DNA of 64,000 nt from Bacteroidia bacterium (GCA_025454975.1 JALONK010000014.1:1-64000), one strand, 5' to 3'; shown: positions 8,188 through 17,949, counted from the first letter of the stretch. Translations and numbers: made by a program. Notes: a model not told the origin generated them from the sequence alone.

Positions 8188-9342
8188 ATGATTTCTCTTA
8201 AAAGAATTACAAGCTCAGGTGAATATATTCCGAGCCTCGATGGATTAAGAGGTGTTGCCATATTAGCCGTAATTGGTTACCACTTGTTGGGATACTTACA
8301 AGTAAAATATGCCCAACAAATACCACCATCAACTTTATTATCTGCCTTACAAACCTTGTTTAAAAATGGTGATTTAGGTGTACAACTGTTTTTTGTAATC
8401 AGTGGATTTATGCTTGGTTTGCCCTTTGCAAAACAGTATCTGTTTCAAACTGAAAAAATATTATTATCAAAATATTATTTAAGGCGGTTAACCAGGTTAG
8501 AGCCACCATATTTTTTAGTGATGAGTATACTATTGTTAAGTACTTATATCATACCAACAAGCATTAATACCTCACAAACTTTATTAAGCTATATCGCATC
8601 AATTACGTACACACACCTGATGGTTTTCCCGAAAGATTTGCCTTGGTTAAATTGTGTAGCTTGGAGTTTAGAAATTGAAATACAGTTTTATGTACTGCTA
8701 CCATTATTGGCCAAGCTGTTTACAATAAAAAATAAAACCTATCGAAGGTTATTATTTATAGGATGTATAATTATAAGTATTGGTATCAATCAATTTGAAT
8801 TAAATCCCATACCCTTTAAAAATTTATTTGAATATATCCATTATTTCTTTGGTGGTTTATTGTTGGTGGATGTGTATTTATCATCCGAAGCAAAACCATC
8901 ATCTAATAGCGTGTTACCTGTTATTGGTATTATATTATTTATTTCATTATGGTTAAAGCACGACTTTTTACCTTACCAAAACTTATGGGCTGCTGCTAGG
9001 GAAGTTTTATTTGTGATGAGCATCATTGCTTTCTATTATTTAGTGTTGGTAAAACAACAATTTACCATACTCAGTAAACCCACATTAGCAATAATTGGAA
9101 GCATGAGTTACAGCCTGTATTTATGGCATTATCCAATCATCAGTATTACGGGAAAGATATTACATACTTTTTCATCTGCATTTAATTCAACAAACTTTAT
9201 CCTACTATTTTTGATACTCGCCCTTTTGCTCATTGCCTTGGTAAGCACTTGCTTTTATTTGATAGTTGAGCGGCCATGTATGAATAAAAATTGGGTAACC
9301 ACACTAAAAAATAACATGAAATTAATTTTAGCTAAAATGTAG
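8188..9342 (+). CDS. Acyltransferase family 3 (OafA/YrhL-like) membrane protein
   Basis: 384-aa integral membrane acyltransferase with about ten membrane segments. The N-terminus holds the family hallmark SLDGLRGVAILAVIGYH (residues 16-32), including the conserved Arg and the catalytic His. GVQLFFVISGFMLG (about 70-83), YYLRRLTRLEPPYF and WSLEIEIQFYVLLP also match. The C-terminus ends YSLYLWHYPI and a final helix with ERP. Members add acetyl or succinyl groups to surface sugars, lipids or antibiotics. The acceptor is unknown and no polysaccharide cluster is adjacent. Confidence 0.88.
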   Translation: MISLKRITSSGEYIPSLDGLRGVAILAVIGYHLLGYLQVKYAQQIPPSTLLSALQTLFKNGDLGVQLFFVISGFMLGLPFAKQYLFQTEKILLSKYYLRRLTRLEPPYFLVMSILLLSTYIIPTSINTSQTLLSYIASITYTHLMVFPKDLPWLNCVAWSLEIEIQFYVLLPLLAKLFTIKNKTYRRLLFIGCIIISIGINQFELNPIPFKNLFEYIHYFFGGLLLVDVYLSSEAKPSSNSVLPVIGIILFISLWLKHDFLPYQNLWAAAREVLFVMSIIAFYYLVLVKQQFTILSKPTLAIIGSMSYSLYLWHYPIISITGKILHTFSSAFNSTNFILLFLILALLLIALVSTCFYLIVERPCMNKNWVTTLKNNMKLILAKM

Positions 9343-9951
9343 TAGGGTTAAGGAATATACTAATAAGCGATTGGTAGGAAAATTAGGGGATGCTACATCA
9401 TTACAAAAACTAAGAACAGATGGTAGCTTCTTTAAAAAATTTAGAAGGTTGATTGAACAAATACAAAATTGTATTTTATCCAATTAAAAGGATTCATACG
9501 CTTCAATATTTTCTACCACATTTAAATTTCCGATAAGCTAACATTAAATCACGGCAACCAAAGGATTCATTTATATATGGTATTCTTGGTGTAATTAATT
9601 AAGAGTTCTATAATTCATCTGGTTGTTTTCTTAGCATCCGGCACCTGTATAATTATTTTCGTATTTGAGCTAATTGTTTATTGCATTCGGATGACTCGTT
9701 TTCATTTACGACGTGATAACAGACCAACTAGACAGTCCCAACGCACAGAACTTGAAAGAACTGCAATTAAAGATACTCAACTTATGATGAAAAAATATTT
9801 AATATTAACCATATTTAGGATTAACTATTTTATGTAAACTTGTATTAGAATTTTAATACTTATGTGTAAAGTTATTTTTGCTCGCTGTTTATTAATGACA
9901 GCCAAAGAAAATAAAGTTACATGAAATTTTTACTGAGTTAAAACATAAAGC
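9343..9951. other. 609-bp gap with coding relics, no intact gene
   Basis: No complete gene is recognised. On the plus strand 9355-9487 reads as open protein-like sequence (KEYTNKRLVGKLGDATSLQK..., then a basic helix ...FFKKFRRLIEQIQ) ending in a stop, but has no start of its own. On the minus strand around 9495-9565 there is an open stretch ...ESFGCRDLMLAYRKFKCGRKY. A 48-codon ORF (9691-9837) is competed by another open frame and is not convincing. The picture is of decayed genes at an insertion-prone site. None of the pieces could be assigned to a family. Confidence 0.4.
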
Positions 9952-10431
9952 ATGGAGCAAGATATTAGGTGGCATCAACGATTTTCTAATTATATAAAGG
10001 CATTACTTAAACTAGAAGAGGCTATAACATACCTTAAGTATAATTTAATTAACAATAAAGAAAAGGCATCAAACCCTGAAAATTTAGCAGATGTGTTAGA
10101 TGAAATAATAAAGGAAGGATTAATTCAAAGATTTGAATACACGCATGAATTAGCTTGGAATGTAATGAAAGATTATGCTGAACACCAAGGAAATAATAAT
10201 GTAGGTGGCTCAAGAGATGCGACTAGAGAAGCACTACAATTAAAGATTATAGAGAATGGAGAAGTTTGGATGGATATGATACAAAGCAGGAATAAAACTA
10301 CTCATACTTATAATGAATCAACAGCCAATGAAATTTACGTAAATATTATTGAACATTATTTTCCTCTATTTATAGCATTTAAAATAAAGATGGAAGAAAA
10401 AAGAAGTGGTGAACAACAAAAGTTATTATAA
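9952..10431 (+). CDS. HEPN-domain nucleotidyltransferase substrate-binding protein (HI0074 type)
   Basis: 159-aa all-helical protein of the HI0074 / nucleotidyltransferase-substrate-binding family. Typical features are FEYTHELAWNVMKDYAEHQG (about 60-79), the block GSRDATREALQLKII and MIQSRNKTTHTYNE. The last contains an R-x4-H motif (RNKTTH), the mark of HEPN RNases and toxins. Together with the MNT gene one base downstream it forms a two-gene unit of the HEPN-MNT kind. In characterised pairs the HEPN protein is an RNA-cutting toxin and MNT blocks it by AMPylating a Tyr near the Rx4H motif; the Tyr two residues after the His (THTY) fits that. Toxin activity here is inferred. Confidence 0.82.
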   Translation: MEQDIRWHQRFSNYIKALLKLEEAITYLKYNLINNKEKASNPENLADVLDEIIKEGLIQRFEYTHELAWNVMKDYAEHQGNNNVGGSRDATREALQLKIIENGEVWMDMIQSRNKTTHTYNESTANEIYVNIIEHYFPLFIAFKIKMEEKRSGEQQKLL

Positions 10432-10432
10432 G

Positions 10433-10741
10433 ATGCAATACGGATTATCACAATTGCAATTTGATCAAATTATAAAAGTATTCTCTAACTATAAAGAAAT
10501 TGAAGAAGTTATACTTTATGGATCAAGAGCTAAAGGAACTCAAACTCCTTATTCCGATATTGATATTACCATATTAGGCAATAACATAAATTTTAGTTTA
10601 CAACAAAAAATAGAGATTGAACTTGACGATTTATTACTCCCCTACAAATTTGATGTTTCTTTATTTAAGTCAATTGAAAATATTGCCTTAGTAGAACACA
10701 TCAATCGAGTTGGTAAAGTAATTTATAAAAAAGAGAACTAA
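10433..10741 (+). CDS. Minimal nucleotidyltransferase (MNT) domain protein
   Basis: 102 aa. It has the compact nucleotidyltransferase active site GSRAKGTQTPYSDIDI (GS-x10-DxD), and a third acidic residue in the strand KFDVSLF. It should transfer AMP to its partner and act as the antidote of the upstream HEPN protein. The ATG at 10433 follows the HEPN stop by one base. A GTG at 10406 would overlap the partner and is less likely. It ends the accessory pair; no phage or integrase gene is adjacent. Confidence 0.82.
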   Translation: MQYGLSQLQFDQIIKVFSNYKEIEEVILYGSRAKGTQTPYSDIDITILGNNINFSLQQKIEIELDDLLLPYKFDVSLFKSIENIALVEHINRVGKVIYKKEN

Positions 10742-11002
10742 TTGACATTTCTACGTAATACATCACAACTGCAATTTGTTAAAGAAGGTATTATTTCTAG
10801 CATCCTTCATTTGTTATAAGGCAAATGTAAACTTCTTTAGTTTTACAAAAGCGTACTTTAAGCATTTAGTGCTTTTTAACACTAACATTGGTATGTAATA
10901 GCACCAAATTATTTTTAGTAGGATTTATGTAAAAACAAACACTTCATTCCCCCTTTAATATTCATTGAAGTGAAATACTGCTTTACACGGGAGATTTCCG
11001 GC
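10742..11002. other. Intergenic stretch without recognised features
   Basis: About 260 bp between the MNT gene and the GC-rich element. AT-rich with no ORF longer than trivial, no clear terminator and no RNA gene recognised. Confidence 0.5.
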
Positions 11003-11110
11003 TTAGGGGTTGAAGTGGAAAGCCCGGAACGAGGCACGAGTGAGGACTTGTAACGTAAAACCCGACCCCGCCCTGCCCTGCGCGTGGCCGGGGGAAGCCC
11101 CAAACCCTAA
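11003..11110. repeat. GC-rich structured intergenic element
   Basis: A ~108-bp island of high GC in AT-rich DNA. TTAGGG at 11003-11008 is complementary to CCCTAA at 11105-11110 and would close the element. CCCGG (11023-11027) can pair with CCGGG (11088-11092) inside it. It starts GGGGTTGAAGTGGAAAGCCC and ends in GGGGGAAGCCCC. It lies 15 bp beyond the stop codon of ftsK, on its 3' side. Blocks of similar wording recur between genes in Bacteroidota as I remember them, but their role is not established. Both strands read open for a stretch but the peptides (many Arg/Pro) look non-biological. Confidence 0.6.
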
Positions 11111-11125
11111 CCATTTAAAAATGAA

Positions 11126-13726
11126 TTATCCTCTTTCTCGAAGTTCAGCCAAACGGTCTTCGAGTTGTATGATATCTGTAATTAATACTTCGCGGGCTTT
11201 ACTGCCTTTAAACGGACCAACAATTCCGGCACGTTCCAGTTGGTCAATTAATCGGCCTGCACGGTTGTATCCTAAATTTAATTTTCGCTGCAACAATGAG
11301 GTTGAGCCTTGTTGGTGTTGAACAATAATCTGTGCCGCTTCTTCAAACAAACTATCTCGCTCGCGCGGATCAAATTCGGCTGCTCCGTTTTCTCCATCTT
11401 CTTCATTTTTTACCTCAGGTAAAGGATATGGTTCTTTGCCTTGTTGGTTACCAATAAAATTAGCAATGCGATCAACTTCAGGTGTATCCACAAAAGCACA
11501 TTGCAACCTCACTAAATCATTGCCAACAGTATATAACATATCACCTTTACCAATTAATTGATCGGCACCGTTAGCATCGAGAATGGTACGTGAGTCAATT
11601 TTTTGTGATACCCTAAATGCTACACGTGCAGGAAAGTTAGCCTTAATCATACCCGTGATTACATTTACCGACGGACGTTGTGTAGCCAATATCAAATGAA
11701 TACCAATGGCACGTGCCAACTGCGCTAATCGCGCAATAGGCATTTCCACTTCTTTACCGGCAGTCATCATTAAGTCGGCCACCTCATCAATAACCACCAC
11801 TATATATGGTAAAAAACGATGCGGCATTTTATCAGTTGGCACTAACCTTCGGCTAATAAACTTTGCGTTGTATTCTTTTAAATTTCTTACTTGTGCATCT
11901 TTTAATAAATCATAGCGACTATCCATTTCAACACACAGCGAGTTAAGTGTATTTACTACCAACTTTGTATCGGTAATAATAGCATCGGCATCACCCGGAA
12001 TTTTTGCTAAGAAGTGCCGTTCAATGGTTTTATAAATACTTAATTCAACCTTCTTTGGGTCAACCAACACAAACTTAATTTGTGAAGGATGTTTTTTGTA
12101 TAACAAAGAAACTAAGATGGTATTTAACCCAACCGACTTACCTTGACCTGTTGCGCCTGCCATAAGCAAATGTGGCATTTTTGCCAGGTCGGCCACAAAC
12201 ACTTCGTTTTGAATATTTTTTCCAAAGGCCACCGGCAAATCCATATCGGCATGTTGAAATTTTGCACTGGCCAACACGCTGCGCATACTTACCATAGCCG
12301 GTTTTTCATTTGGCACTTCAATACCAATAGTACCGCGACCGGGAATTGGTGCGATAATACGAATACCCAACGCCGCTAAACTTAAAGCAATATCATCTTC
12401 AAGATTTTTTATTTTAGCAATACGCACGCCATCTTGCGGAACAATTTCATACAAAGTAACTGTTGGCCCTATGGTAGCAGATATTTTTTTGATTCCTATA
12501 TTATAATTTTTCAGCGTGTCTTCAATCATTTTCGTTTTGATTTGCAACTCACTGCTTTCAACAGTTGTTTTGGCATCACTCCCATAATCATTAAGCAAAT
12601 CAAGGGTTGGAAACTGATAACTGCTGTAATCTAATGTTGGATCAAACTCGCTATCAATTGAACCATAGTTTGACTCAACCGTTTCTTCTTCTTCATTCAC
12701 CTCATTTACTTCAATTTCTAATCCACTGGCGGTGGTAATAACTCCGGCCAATTCCGGTTCGGGTTCGGGTTCAATTGTAGGTGAAGGAGGTATAACCGGA
12801 ATAATAGGAATAACAGGTTCAACAAAAGGTTCAGGTATTAAGGTAATTTCCGGTAATTCGTCAGTCGTTTTTTTTTCCTCCTCTGCTAATGGTTCAACAG
12901 GAGGTAATTCTTCAGGTTTGGTGGTTAATACAAAATCATCAGGATTAAGTGCCTCTAACTCTTCGGGAGGAATAACTTGGTTGCGTGAATTATACACCGG
13001 AATATCAGTTGCTGTTGATGTTTCGGGTGATGCAGTTGCTTGCTCAGGCGCAGTTACAGCAGGCTTAGGTTTATAAAATACAATATTAAATGCCAATACT
13101 AAACCCACCAGCAAATAACAAATCAAGCTGAATGCAACTCCGATGGTTCCTATTAATCCTTTTAAATATAAATAGCCGAAATGGCCGAATGCACCGCCTA
13201 ATATTTGCCAATCGTTGGTGAAAATAGTTCCTGCGGTAAGGGATAACCAAATAACAGTAAAAAAACTGTATTGTATGGTTTTAAGAATAGGTAATGGAGT
13301 GGTATCTGTTAATAATTTAATTCCGGTTAAGCCAAAAATCAGTACAAAGGCAAAAGAGGCTAATCCAAAACCCTTGTACATAAACATATAACCTAACCAG
13401 GCACCTAATTTACCAAGAATATTTTCGGCGGCATCCGGAGTGTTTTCTAGAAACAAATCCCAGCTCATACCCTTAGCCAAGCTTTGGTCTTGTTGCCACG
13501 TAAATAAAAACGAGCCAAAAGAGAAAGCTAGAAAAACAGAGAATAACAGCAATACCAATCCGCTTATTTTATGAAAGCGTTCATCTTTTAAAAAAGCAAG
13601 ACGACCCGTGGCTGATGAGGCGGGTTCTTTACTCTTTTCAGCTTTTTTGGCCGGCTTTTCCTCTTGCTCAAAATCTTTAGGCTCATTACCAACAGTACTG
13701 ATTATGTTCGGTTTACTTTTTTTCAT
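11126..13726 (-). CDS. ftsK: DNA translocase FtsK
   Basis: 866-aa chromosome translocase of the division septum. The N-terminus has a basic cytoplasmic start and four membrane segments (about 50-210). A Pro/Glu-rich linker follows (about 220-370). The RecA-like motor has Walker A GATGQGKSVGLN and Walker B YIVVVIDEVADLMM. The C-terminus is the gamma winged helix (SLLQRKLNLGYNRAGRLIDQ) that reads polar DNA signals. It pumps sister chromosomes apart and activates XerCD at dif. The ATG at 13726 is preferred because a TAnnTTTG box (13736-13743) covers the region where a start at 13747 would lie. The gene is monocistronic. Confidence 0.95.
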   Translation of the reverse strand: MKKSKPNIISTVGNEPKDFEQEEKPAKKAEKSKEPASSATGRLAFLKDERFHKISGLVLLLFSVFLAFSFGSFLFTWQQDQSLAKGMSWDLFLENTPDAAENILGKLGAWLGYMFMYKGFGLASFAFVLIFGLTGIKLLTDTTPLPILKTIQYSFFTVIWLSLTAGTIFTNDWQILGGAFGHFGYLYLKGLIGTIGVAFSLICYLLVGLVLAFNIVFYKPKPAVTAPEQATASPETSTATDIPVYNSRNQVIPPEELEALNPDDFVLTTKPEELPPVEPLAEEEKKTTDELPEITLIPEPFVEPVIPIIPVIPPSPTIEPEPEPELAGVITTASGLEIEVNEVNEEEETVESNYGSIDSEFDPTLDYSSYQFPTLDLLNDYGSDAKTTVESSELQIKTKMIEDTLKNYNIGIKKISATIGPTVTLYEIVPQDGVRIAKIKNLEDDIALSLAALGIRIIAPIPGRGTIGIEVPNEKPAMVSMRSVLASAKFQHADMDLPVAFGKNIQNEVFVADLAKMPHLLMAGATGQGKSVGLNTILVSLLYKKHPSQIKFVLVDPKKVELSIYKTIERHFLAKIPGDADAIITDTKLVVNTLNSLCVEMDSRYDLLKDAQVRNLKEYNAKFISRRLVPTDKMPHRFLPYIVVVIDEVADLMMTAGKEVEMPIARLAQLARAIGIHLILATQRPSVNVITGMIKANFPARVAFRVSQKIDSRTILDANGADQLIGKGDMLYTVGNDLVRLQCAFVDTPEVDRIANFIGNQQGKEPYPLPEVKNEEDGENGAAEFDPRERDSLFEEAAQIIVQHQQGSTSLLQRKLNLGYNRAGRLIDQLERAGIVGPFKGSKAREVLITDIIQLEDRLAELRERG

Positions 13727-13735
13727 GCGAATAAA

Positions 13736-13743
13736 CAAAATTA
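13736..13743 (-). promoter_or_regulatory. Bacteroidota -7-like box for ftsK
   Basis: TAATTTTG on the minus strand matches TAnnTTTG and ends 9 nt before the ATG at 13726. No clear -33 TTTG at 19-21 nt. It supports the start at 13726 over the upstream one at 13747, which would fall inside or before the promoter. Confidence 0.4.
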
Positions 13744-13920
13744 CCATGCCGAAATAATTAACTGCATTTATTTACTCACCTTTACACATTATACTGTGGA
13801 AGTTGACTATTTTTAGCAACCATGGCAGGTGATAAAAATTGGTTGTAATTTCATGAGATAATCTTGCTTCAAAGCTATGATTTATCTATACTTGAACCGA
13901 AAGTCATAAATCAATATAAA

Positions 13921-14460
13921 ATGAAACCCGATTATATATTATCCCTTTTAGAAGTATTAAAATACTTGATTCCTGCATTAGTTGTTTTTTTAGTTGTTCA
14001 ATACATGCTTAAAAACTTTTTTGATAACGAATCGAGAAAAAGAAACATTGAATTAAAACTGGAAACCAATAAATTGATTACCCCTTTAAAACTTCAATCG
14101 TATGAGCGCATGGTTATATTAATGGAAAGGATGAGTCCGAATAATTTAATTTTTCGTGTGAGTCAGCCCGGAATTAGTGCCACACAATTAAAAATCGCTT
14201 TGATCCAAGACATCAACAATGAATTTAATCATAACGTTTCTCAGCAAATTTATATTTCGCCACAGGCATGGCAAATGATAAGAATTGCCAAAGAAGAAAT
14301 GATAAATATTATTAATACCGCATATAGCAGTTTAGGTCCTAATTCGGTTGGTATTGATTTGAGTAAGGCAATTTTCGAACACATGATGCAGAAAGAAAAT
14401 ATCCCTACTGATAATGCGCTAACCTTTTTACGTAAAGAGTTTCATTTATTATTTGATTAA
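13921..14460 (+). CDS. Conserved membrane-anchored protein beside methylmalonyl-CoA mutase
   Basis: 179 aa. One N-terminal membrane segment (LLEVLKYLIPALVVFLVVQYML, about 8-29, written here in words because of its length) is followed by a soluble helical domain with charged stretch NESRKRNIELKLETNK and later LIQDINNEFNHNVSQQIYIS. No catalytic motif is visible. A protein of this type commonly precedes the mutase genes in Bacteroidota, and it runs into mutA after 11 bp, so it belongs to the same operon. The ATG at 13921 is chosen; a TTG at 13864 would add 19 residues ahead of the membrane segment. Role unknown. Confidence 0.7.
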   Translation: MKPDYILSLLEVLKYLIPALVVFLVVQYMLKNFFDNESRKRNIELKLETNKLITPLKLQSYERMVILMERMSPNNLIFRVSQPGISATQLKIALIQDINNEFNHNVSQQIYISPQAWQMIRIAKEEMINIINTAYSSLGPNSVGIDLSKAIFEHMMQKENIPTDNALTFLRKEFHLLFD

Positions 14461-14471
14461 GCACACAGCGG

Positions 14472-15809
14472 ATGGCGAGTTCTAAATTATTTGATGCGTT
14501 TGATCCAATAAGTACTGAAAAGTGGATGCAAACCATTATTAAAGATTTAAAAGGTAAAGATTATGAACAGCTATTGCTGCATAATACAATTGATGGCGTT
14601 CAAATTAAACCTTTTTACAACCACGATGATTTACAACAGGTGCAGGAAGGTGCTTTGTTTTCTCATACAGATTGGTACACTACCATTGAAATTGACGGAA
14701 CCAATGAAGAACAAGGAAATAAAGATGCTTTAATAGGTTTGGCAAATGGGGCTGACGGACTTTTATTATATGTTTATCATCAGGTAAATTTATCGTTACT
14801 GCTTCGCCAAATTGACCTGAGTATAATTCATGTTCAATTTGTTGTGGATGGAGATGTTTTATTATTTAATGAAGCCTTAGCCAATTATTGTAGTAAGCAT
14901 CAAATTAGTCCGATGCATGTTATAATTAATAGCGACCCGGTAGAGTTTCTTGTGAGAACAGGAAGTTGGCATAAGAGTGAAGAAGAAGATTTAAAAATTT
15001 TTGCCGATTTTTCTAATAAACAATCGTCATTGGTAATTAATGGAGGTATTTATCATTTAGCCGGTGCCGGTGCCGCTTACGAAATTGGTTGTTTGCTTGC
15101 ACATGCCAATGTTTATTTAAATCATAACCACTTTAATTTACCTGAACATTTATGCATTAACATAGCAACAGGAATTAATTATTTTATTGAAATTGCTAAA
15201 TTAAGAGCCATCCGAAAAGTATTTAGTCGCATGTTCCAAGTATATAACCATCCAATATCATTATGGATACATACTGAAACATCAACCCGCTATCATAGTG
15301 CATTAGATATAAACAATAATTTATTACGTAACTCCACCATGGCAATGGCTGCGATTACCGGTGGTTGTAACAGTTTATGTATTAAGCCTCATTTGTCGGT
15401 GTTAAATATCGAACAAACTGAATCGTTGCGCTTGGCTATAAATATGCATCACCTGTTAAAACACGAATCGTATTTAAATAAAATAAGCGATGTAGCTGCC
15501 GGCAGTTATTATCTTGAAAAATTGACACAAGACATTGCTGAAAAAGCCTGGCAATATTTTACTGAAATAGAAAAAAATGGTGGTTTTGTTGCTGAGTTGT
15601 TAAGTGGAAACATTCAACAAAGAATTAATCATTTTGATGCAAAAGAACAGCACTTGTTTAACGAAGGTAAATGGGTTATGATTGGTGCTAATAAATTTAA
15701 AAATGAAAAAGAAAAGGTTGAATCAACTTCCATTGTAAAATCTCGTCGAGTTGAAAATGGAATTCATTTAATTCCAAAACGATTATCGGCCGGTATTGAA
15801 ACCAATTAA
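14472..15809 (+). CDS. mutA: Methylmalonyl-CoA mutase small subunit
   Basis: 445-aa beta subunit. It resembles the TIM-barrel part of the large subunit (for example AAYEIGCLLAHANVYLNH, ISLWIHTETSTRYHSALDINNNLLRNS and the CNSLCIKPH block), but active-site residues are not conserved. It ends after the barrel: the C-terminal cobalamin-binding-like domain found in the ~620-aa actinobacterial subunit is missing. A short small subunit is usual in Bacteroidota. It pairs with the large subunit to interconvert succinyl-CoA and methylmalonyl-CoA and lies 9 bp before it. Likely structural or stabilising. Confidence 0.92.
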   Translation: MASSKLFDAFDPISTEKWMQTIIKDLKGKDYEQLLLHNTIDGVQIKPFYNHDDLQQVQEGALFSHTDWYTTIEIDGTNEEQGNKDALIGLANGADGLLLYVYHQVNLSLLLRQIDLSIIHVQFVVDGDVLLFNEALANYCSKHQISPMHVIINSDPVEFLVRTGSWHKSEEEDLKIFADFSNKQSSLVINGGIYHLAGAGAAYEIGCLLAHANVYLNHNHFNLPEHLCINIATGINYFIEIAKLRAIRKVFSRMFQVYNHPISLWIHTETSTRYHSALDINNNLLRNSTMAMAAITGGCNSLCIKPHLSVLNIEQTESLRLAINMHHLLKHESYLNKISDVAAGSYYLEKLTQDIAEKAWQYFTEIEKNGGFVAELLSGNIQQRINHFDAKEQHLFNEGKWVMIGANKFKNEKEKVESTSIVKSRRVENGIHLIPKRLSAGIETN

Positions 15810-15818
15810 GGGATACAG

Positions 15819-17945
15819 ATGAAAAGAAAAGATTTTAGTGAACTACCTTTCGAATCAACAAGAGTAAATGATGAGGGCATTGAGGCTAAATCATTCGTAA
15901 CTGCTGAGCAAATTACCATAAAATCTATTTACAATAAAGTAGATCTTTCACCGCTTGAGCATTTGCATTTTGCTGCGGGATTGCCTCCATATCTGCGTGG
16001 ACCGTATTCCACCATGTATGCATTAAATCCTTGGACTATTAGGCAATACGCAGGTTTTTCAACTGCAGAAGAATCAAATGCATTTTATAAAAGAAATTTA
16101 GCAGCGGGACAAAAAGGACTGTCTGTTGCATTTGATTTGGCAACGCATCGCGGATACGATAGTGACCATGAGCGTGTAGTTGGTGATGTAGGTAAGGCAG
16201 GAGTAGCCATTGATTCAATACTCGACATGAAATTATTATTTGATGAAATTCCATTAAATGAAATGTCGGTATCCATGACCATGAATGGAGCGGTATTGCC
16301 TATAATGGCATTTTATATTGTGGCGGCTAGGGAACAAGGAGTAAGCGATGCCGAACTTAGCGGTACCATTCAAAATGATATATTAAAAGAGTTTATGGTG
16401 CGTAATACTTATATATACCCACCGGAACCAAGCATGCGAATTATTGCAGATATATTTGCATATACTTCTGCACACATGCCTAAATTTAATTCGATAAGCA
16501 TTTCGGGCTACCACATGCAAGAGGCCGGAGCCACAGCAGATATTGAACTTGCCTATACCTTAGCCGATGGAGTTGAATATATCAAAACCGGATTAAAAGC
16601 CGGTTTGGATATTGATCAGTTTGCGCCTCGCCTTTCATTTTTTTGGGCTATAGGCATGAATCATTATATGGAAATTGCCAAAATGCGCGCAGCACGTTTA
16701 TTATGGGCGAAATTGGTAAAACAGTTCAATCCGAAAAATGATAAATCATTAGCCTTAAGAACCCATTGTCAAACTTCAGGTTGGAGTTTAACAGAGCAAG
16801 ATGCATTTAACAATGTTGCCCGAACTACTATAGAAGCTTTAGCAGCCGCCTTAGGACATACACAAAGTTTACATACCAATGCACTTGATGAGGCCATTGC
16901 TTTACCAACTGATTTTTCGGCGAGAATTGCACGTAATACACAATTAGTACTGCAACAAGAAACAGGAATATGCACTACAGTTGATCCTTGGGGAGGTTCA
17001 TATTATATAGAAACCTTAACTCACGAACTGGTGCATAAGGCATGGAAGTTAATTGAAGAAGTTGAAGAACTTGGAGGCATGGCTGCGGCAATTGAAACCG
17101 GTATTCCAAAAATGCGCATTGAAGAATCAGCTGCAAAAAAACAAGCCAGAATAGATAGCGGTAAAGATTTAATTATTGGTGTTAACAGCTATAAAGCTGA
17201 AAAACAAACCAGCATAGAAACGTTGGAAGTTGATAATACCAAAGTAAGAGATGCTCAACTGAAAAGATTAGGTGAATTAAAAGCTAACCGTAACCAACAA
17301 GGAGTGGAACTCGCTTTAGAAGCCATCACACAATCATGCAGAACAGGAGAAGGTAACTTATTGGCACTAGCAATTGATGCCGCTGCTAAACGAGCAACTT
17401 TAGGAGAAATTTCAATGGCTTGTGAGAACGTATTCGGGCGTTATCAGGCAACCATTAGAAGTATTGCCGGTGTGTACTCAAATGAAATAAGCATGGACGA
17501 AGACTTTATACAAGCAAGGCAATTGGCAGATGCATTTGCGCTCGCTAATGGAAGAAGGCCGAGGATTATGATTGCCAAAATGGGACAAGATGGACATGAT
17601 AGAGGTGCAAAAGTAATTGCCACAAGTTTTGCTGATTTAGGTTTTGATGTTGATATCGGTCCTTTGTTTCAAACACCTGCCGAATCGGCTAAACAAGCTG
17701 TTGAAAATGATGTGCACATATTAGGTATCTCTAGTTTAGCCGGTGGTCATAAAACATTAATACCTCAAGTGATTGCCGAATTGAAAAAATATGGCAGAGA
17801 AGATATATTGATAATAGCCGGTGGTGTAATACCTCCGCAAGACTACGCCTATTTGTTTGATGCCGGGGTAACATCCGTATTTGGTCCGGGTACCATTATT
17901 CCGATTGCAGCCGGAGAAATTTTGAATAAATTGTTAAACAAATAA
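15819..17945 (+). CDS. mutB: Methylmalonyl-CoA mutase large (catalytic) subunit
   Basis: 708-aa B12-dependent mutase. The TIM barrel carries [20 protein letters not shown] (residues ~64-83, substrate channel and active-site Tyr) and [20 protein letters not shown] (the conserved His). The C-terminal cobalamin domain has the base-off/His-on signature [11 protein letters not shown] (about 589-599, axial His in DxHxxG), then [12 protein letters not shown] and [10 protein letters not shown]-like [12 protein letters not shown]. With adenosylcobalamin it rearranges succinyl-CoA and methylmalonyl-CoA, linking the TCA cycle to propionate metabolism. Its GTPase chaperone is encoded next. No cobalamin riboswitch was recognised upstream of the operon. 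Confidence 0.97.
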   Translation: MKRKDFSELPFESTRVNDEGIEAKSFVTAEQITIKSIYNKVDLSPLEHLHFAAGLPPYLRGPYSTMYALNPWTIRQYAGFSTAEESNAFYKRNLAAGQKGLSVAFDLATHRGYDSDHERVVGDVGKAGVAIDSILDMKLLFDEIPLNEMSVSMTMNGAVLPIMAFYIVAAREQGVSDAELSGTIQNDILKEFMVRNTYIYPPEPSMRIIADIFAYTSAHMPKFNSISISGYHMQEAGATADIELAYTLADGVEYIKTGLKAGLDIDQFAPRLSFFWAIGMNHYMEIAKMRAARLLWAKLVKQFNPKNDKSLALRTHCQTSGWSLTEQDAFNNVARTTIEALAAALGHTQSLHTNALDEAIALPTDFSARIARNTQLVLQQETGICTTVDPWGGSYYIETLTHELVHKAWKLIEEVEELGGMAAAIETGIPKMRIEESAAKKQARIDSGKDLIIGVNSYKAEKQTSIETLEVDNTKVRDAQLKRLGELKANRNQQGVELALEAITQSCRTGEGNLLALAIDAAAKRATLGEISMACENVFGRYQATIRSIAGVYSNEISMDEDFIQARQLADAFALANGRRPRIMIAKMGQDGHDRGAKVIATSFADLGFDVDIGPLFQTPAESAKQAVENDVHILGISSLAGGHKTLIPQVIAELKKYGREDILIIAGGVIPPQDYAYLFDAGVTSVFGPGTIIPIAAGEILNKLLNK

Positions 17946-17949
17946 AGCC

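Noticed and set aside
9691-9837. 48-codon ORF on the plus strand
   Set aside because: An overlapping frame is equally open and looks equally coding; no family match and no promoter, so it is reported only as part of the gap.
10915-11321. Open frames on both strands in the GC-rich element
   Set aside because: The peptides are rich in Arg and Pro, overlap the ftsK 3' end on one strand, and lack a credible start; they arise from high GC.
13727-13747. Upstream start of ftsK at 13747
   Set aside because: It would add MVILFIR in front of MKKSK and lies across the TAnnTTTG box; the start at 13726 fits better.
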